Below, piece after piece: positions 58,951 through 64,000 of a DNA stretch of 64,000 bases. The DNA is taken from NCBI GenBank assembly GCA_905250125.1, contig CAJNOL010000801.1:1-64000 (forward strand), given 5' to 3'. This DNA is from Rotaria sordida (Eukaryota > Rotifera > Eurotatoria > Philodinida > Philodinidae). Numbering within the stretch: position 1 is the first letter of the stretch; each line of letters starts with the position of its first letter. The notes under the pieces were generated by a model. It did no database searches and had not been told where the DNA came from. It worked only from the letters and a program-made list of their open reading frames with translations. Both the position numbers and the translations under genes were made by a program.

Positions 58951-61900
58951 ATTGTATCTTCAAAGAGAAAACATAATTCTTCTATTAAAATATATAATTT
59001 TTTTTTTAAAGTCTACTTCTCTATTTATTAATAATACTAATTCAATATTATACTCTATATATCTAAGTGTTGCTTATAAAAAAAAATGCACAGATTGTTT
59101 TAATAATTCTTCGAATGCTCAATAATTATTTTTACAAATGTCTTTGATAACCTTAATAAAAATAGCTTTTACATGACGTTCATTTGTCGACATTCGTACT
59201 GAATGAGTCTGTTCAAATGTTTCAAATCAAAAAATAATAGAAAAAGAAAATGATTTTTATTATCTTATATCATTTGATAGAATGCAGATATTCATTAATA
59301 TAATTTCTTACATAGTAAAAGAACAAAAACCATAGCATAGAACAATTGTTACATTTAACAGACGAATGAATGATTGATCAATTCATACATTAAAAAAATT
59401 AAAATAAAATGGCATTACTTTAAAATTAAATGTAATAAATGTGAATAATCAACATTAACAAAAGTTCATATCTTTGCCTTTTTATCATATTATGTCATTA
59501 TCTCCGTAGTTATTCATAAATGGTTTTTCGTAATGTTTCTACTTCGTTAGTTGCATGAGCGTATTATAGCTGTTTATTTGAATTCAATTTCATTTGAATA
59601 TTATAAATAACAAAGATCGTTTAGACAGAAAATGTTGTGTATATTCCAAAACTGTCAATAGATCATTTTTTTCTAACCTGCAGGCCAAAATAGGCCGATT
59701 GATGTTTTTTTTTTTTTTTTTCAAATAGATTTGATTGTATAAATTAGTGTTGATGTATTATTCCAGTTTCAGTTGTTCATTTTATTTATTTCGATAAAAA
59801 TAAGTTAATAACAAGTTCTTACATGACATAGCAAAAAGACAATCATAATAAATATTGTTCATACAACAAAGCTCTGCAGAATTGGAGAGTATAGATAATA
59901 GACAAGGACATTAACATTTAGCAACCAAGTTGTGTAACAGATCGAATAGAAAATTTCTTATCAAGTTGTTTTGAATCTAAAGAAGTTCTTCTATCAGTCG
60001 ATGTAAATTCTACAACACTAAATTGACGTTCTAGTCAAGTATTTGTTACTGCAATCGAATGAATTTGTTAAAATACTCTTGAATAATGAAGTGATGCATC
60101 AATATTTAATTTTCAAAACTTAAGAACTAGAGTTCAATTAAAAGTTAACAAATACAAAGTAGTAGGAATACACCAGAGCTGTTAACCTAATCTGATCTGT
60201 CTATATGTTATTCAGCCTGGCTAACAGACTAGGCCAAGTTAAAGTTGTTGATCTAGCTTAAGATTGTCGTATTAATGCTAAACTGTTAACATTAAATTAA
60301 CATTATTTTTAACTCTGCTACATAGATTACTAATGACTAGATTTCGAACACTTTAACCTGAGACGTTCTCCAGGCTGAACAATTTTGTCCTGCTTTGGGA
60401 ATGGCACTTCTGGGTATCAAAAGAACCTTTATTCTGTTATCGAAAGCTTTTGAAGATGGACTGTCAAAGGTATAATCTCGCAGATCGTATATGTATTATA
60501 ATTAAAAATAATCCTAATCTAATATTAATAGCTTAATATTAATTAATTCTAATGCAAACAATATCAAAGTCTGAAAGTTAATTTTAATACTAATGCTAAT
60601 CTAACCTTTCTAGTCTAACTAATCTCTCGTATGTTATCATTGTTCGAAAATAGAACGATCATGGAATCTAAATAGTAAAAGTTTAAAAGAAAATTGATAT
60701 TAAATTATTTCTTGGCAATCTTATGAACAGTTAAAACATGTTTCTTTTTTCGTGTATATATTCATAATTTAAATATGTTATTATAGTATAAACATTTTTG
60801 ATACTGTCTAGGTTCTCATTAAGTTATTTGCGAAAGTTTTATATGTCTCTTGCTAATATAAGATATTTCTGACAATGTTTGAGAAGAATTTTTAAAATAT
60901 TTCATCGATGTGAAGCTATCATAACAGATTTTGATGAGATCGGAATCCTTAAAGTTAGGACATATGGGAATTTAACTTGTATCCGGTGTGATCACCGTGA
61001 CCATGGCCAATATTTTTTTCTAAGCAGTGACTATGACTGGAGCTTGGTCACCGGCAGTCACAGGTACTAAAATAGTCGATAACATTCACGGATTCAACAC
61101 TGTGGAGGGATAGGGAATCTTCGCCAGATTACCTTCTCCCCAATCATCACTTTTAGTAAAAAAAAACGGAAAATTTGCAATAGCTCGTTCTGGAAAGTTT
61201 TTTTTTTAATATAAAGAACCAGAAAGAAGGGTTGTGACTGACGGTCATGGGCTGGGCTCATTGTGACCGTGATCAAAAAAAGTTGTTCACACTGGGCCCT
61301 AGTCCAAAAGCATTCTTATGATAAGAATTGCAACCGGTATCGCTCAGACTGGACGAACATGAGTCATTTTTCACTTTTCTCATCTTATAACAGTCAAATC
61401 AACCACTCGATTAATTATGTCTACTTCTAAATCACTATAGAAATTACGTAAGGTTCCTATTTTACCTTTACAGTGCTTTTGCAAGACATGTTTATCAATG
61501 AGTATTGAAGTATACGACGAGAAAATTGAATCCATCTTCCTCCGCTTGCTTCAAAACTCGCGACAAGCATGCTGATGTTCTTATTACCTATTGATACACT
61601 GTTACAAAGATGTCGATATGTCTACCACTGTCTATAATGGCCTTCTAGGTTTTCCAACATGATACGTCATATAGATGTTGAAGTTTCCCACACTATTAAA
61701 GTAACTCTATCGCATTTAATATTTTAATCTAATGAAGACAGCGATAAAAACTTTTCTCCATCATACATTTTCATAAGTTTCCTCTCGTTTGACATCTACC
61801 GATGAATAGAAAACTTCGTAGGACTACAAATTCTATATTAGCCTTTGTACACTAATTAAATGTTCGTCAGACATAGAAATTATCAATCACCTGTAGATGT

Positions 61901-62796
61901 ACTGTGCCATCTCTTTTATTTATTTTATTTCAATAATAAAACTTGATATCGAAATAAGCTTATAAAATATATCAAACGTATTTTGATGAATATTCACTTA
62001 ATAAATATATTCTAATGCATGTTCTCTCATAGAAATAGTCATTAACATCGATAAAAATGATCTAATTTACAAAAACTAAAACATGAAAAGTCTCGAAAAA
62101 GTCTATACAGACTGGTGATTTATCGGTTACAATTCTGCTCACGATTATCCGATCTCTAAAACTTAGATGCGACGAACTTTGAATCGATCTAAATCCGTCG
62201 TGGTGGCTTCATGTCCATAAACATTTTTATGAGAATTTATGAATTATAAGACAATTGTTTTGTATTCGAATATTTTGATTTTATTAACATGCATTTCATT
62301 ACTAATGTTGATCTGTATTATTCTTTTATATAACTTAGAAATTAAGTCAATCTATCATTTGTTAGTAAAATAAAAAAAAGACAATGACATTATTTGCTAG
62401 ATTTTATTATGAATCATTATTGAAAAGAAATGTTTTATTACATTTTCATAAAGAAAGAAGTTATTGATATTTCAAAGAAAAAAAAAAGAAAAAGAATTAA
62501 TTTTCTTGTTTAAAAGGAAATCGTTTCAGAAAAAAAATATGACAAAACAAAATAAAACTGTAGAATACAATAATTAATTGCTGGTAAACTGAAAATTTTC
62601 AAAATATTCATTTGTTTTGAATATTCATCATTTTGAGAAAAAAAATAAATTTCAGCAAAAAAAAATAATAATAATATGATCATTTCTTTTATATAAAGAA
62701 TAAACGAACAAATATAAAGAATAATAATGAAATCACACTGAATTGTATTTGATCACCACCTAAACATGAAAATGAGATTATAAGAAAACTAAAATT
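58951..62796. other. Intergenic, 3.8 kb with no recognised gene
   Basis: No coding exon recognised. A loose inverted pair (gatcaccgtgaccatgg at about 60989 and ttgtgaccgtgatc at 61261-61274) may bound a 290-bp element. The rest is AT-rich. Confidence 0.5.
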
Positions 62797-63385
62797 TTAA
62801 AAACTATCATTACCATTAACACAACGTATAATTCTTCGTCCATATAAATCAGAAGTTTCTTGTTCTCTATTACCTGGTCTACATCGACATCGACTACCAA
62901 GACATTGACCAAGATCACCACAATCTGCATGATTGAGACAAGGACTATTAATAGCTCGAGCTAGAAAAAATATAATTTTTCATAATAGAAAATAATCTTT
63001 TTTATGTTTTTTATTTTTATTGGAATAAAACATACCACAGATTATATTACCATTAGTTTCATAATGACCAGGCAAACAAGCACATTTATTATCATCTTCG
63101 TGACAAAGAGAATTAGGGCTAAATTGAGTACATCGAGTTTTACTATGTACACAATAATCATTAAAACTAATTCTTGCTAAAATTAATAAATTTTATTATT
63201 GAAATTTACGATAAAAAGAAATTTATAAAGTATACCGCATTGTAAACCAGTATCACGATAACCGGCTGCACACTGAGTTCGTTCACAAGTTGAAGAACAG
63301 AAAAGTCCATTATTGATAGAATTTAATCCAGACCAGACTGTTGAGTTACATTTCTCATGAAGTATTAATGGTGTTCCAATGAGAT
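62797..63385 (-). CDS. Secreted Cys-rich, EGF-like protein, 3' part only
   Basis: Three exons are clear: 63236-63385, 63036-63176 and 62797-62960, all with phase-1 introns, encoding about 151 residues and a stop. Each exon is a Cys-rich module: CSSTCERTQCAAGYRDTGLQC; CVHSKTRCTQF with CHEDDNKCACLPGHYETNG; then CLNHADCGDLGQCLGSRCRC. Six or so Cys per module and same-phase introns are typical of extracellular EGF/EB-type repeats that shuffle as exons. The first exon seen opens in phase 1, so at least one more exon with the signal peptide lies upstream; none could be recognised between 63386 and 64000. The gene may continue beyond the window. Partners unknown. Confidence 0.7.
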
Positions 63386-64000
63386 CTATTTTGAATGGAA
63401 AAGAAAAAAAAAAGAAATTAAATAATTAATAATACATGAATCAACATTAATTTGTCAATGTGAAATTTCATTTAATTGAAGTTAGAGTTGGATAAGTACT
63501 TTTTAAGGAGATTGTCAAAATATGAATCTAACAATTTAGAAGATTTTATTTTGTTTGTCAATGGAAAAAGTTTTCTAGTCTTTACATTGAAATTTCATTA
63601 TTCTTGTTGATACATAATAGTCATTAGGAATTTTCTTATACACAGTAACAAAGAAAATTTAGTTCAATCTTTAATTTTATATAAAAATAACTAATCTTCT
63701 TTCGATCTTTTTAAAGCGAAGAATAGAAATGTGCGGAGCAAGGTTTTGTTCATACTATGTACCATGATTGAGCAAGATTTTCTAACTCTTACTCTACCTT
63801 AGAAAGTCTCTTCCCTTTTTCTTTTTTTACTCTACTTTGACACATCTCTAGCGAAAGAAGACATAGTTAGTTTAAGATTTGCACGCATATAAGTAATATT
63901 TAAATAAAATCTGTTATAGTGATATCTCACAGTGTCCTTTTTTTGAACGACTCTTACGCTGCGATCTGTGTTCTTCTCAATGATCCTATTCCTTTTCAAA
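63386..64000. other. Upstream intron or flank of the Cys-rich gene
   Basis: No exon with a signal peptide or Cys-rich module was found here. It is probably a long first intron or the 5' flank. Confidence 0.4.

Noticed and set aside
60989..61274. Inverted-repeat element bounded by gatcaccgtgac / gtgaccgtgatc
   Set aside because: Only about 10 of 12 terminal bases pair and the arms do not extend; too weak to call.
1..64000. CRISPR array, bacterial operon signals or prophage
   Set aside because: Spliceosomal introns throughout and no regular spacer-repeat array; the window is eukaryotic nuclear DNA.

Overview
The window looks like nuclear DNA of a small-genome invertebrate, most probably a bdelloid rotifer. 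Genes are AT-rich and broken by many short GT-AG introns (mostly 45-75 nt). They have clear animal orthologues (mitochondrial trifunctional enzyme alpha subunit, a CEP43/FOP centrosomal protein, a GDPD1-type phosphodiesterase, a GT10 fucosyltransferase). Lineage-specific membrane-protein families, one near-palindromic gene pair and scattered TGTGGG-like tracts also fit bdelloids. The taxon is an inference; no rRNA or mitochondrial marker is present. A run of 100 Ns (56901-57000) shows this is a scaffolded assembly.

Layout. 1-2625: a bacterial-looking cytosolic 5'-nucleotidase (minus). 2640-7150: no gene, a cluster of long inverted-repeat (foldback) elements. 7154-10113: ten-exon gene for a mucin-stalked type I membrane protein (minus, copy A). 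12933-20599: sixteen-exon HADHA (minus) with three long introns, each holding a foldback element. 21330-21960: mariner-type transposase relic. 22657-23106: small helical protein with two LTXXQ-like motifs (minus). 23739-25533: GDPD (minus), head to head with CEP43 (25816-28962, plus). 30546-32030: multiply broken gene relic. 33616-35300: large foldback. 36457-39113: alpha-1,3-fucosyltransferase-like gene (plus). 41403-44347: copy B of the membrane-protein gene (plus), an inverted duplicate of copy A with identical exon lengths, followed by a fragment of a third copy. 46967-50239: three minus-strand genes (small secreted acidic protein, coiled-coil protein, four-TM protein). 52967-55708: type II membrane, glycosyltransferase-like gene. 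55921-56099: hAT-like MITE. 58336-58950: second four-TM gene. 62797-63385: 3' part of a secreted Cys-rich, EGF-like gene (minus) that runs upstream without a recognisable start.

The genes are not an operon or a pathway. Several act in lipid metabolism (HADHA, GDPD) or at the cell surface and in the secretory route (fucosyltransferase, the paired membrane proteins, four-TM proteins). The most notable signals are the inverted A/B gene pair with a mosaic of near-identical and diverged tracts, the many foldback elements that share a hairpin motif and an [A][A'][A-inverted] plan, the confinement of long introns to those carrying foldbacks, paired GT-rich/CA-rich arms resembling the bdelloid telomere repeat, and two candidates for acquisition from bacteria (the 5'-nucleotidase and the LTXXQ-like gene). 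Exon models were built by hand; total coding lengths of all complete genes divide by three, which supports the splice choices.
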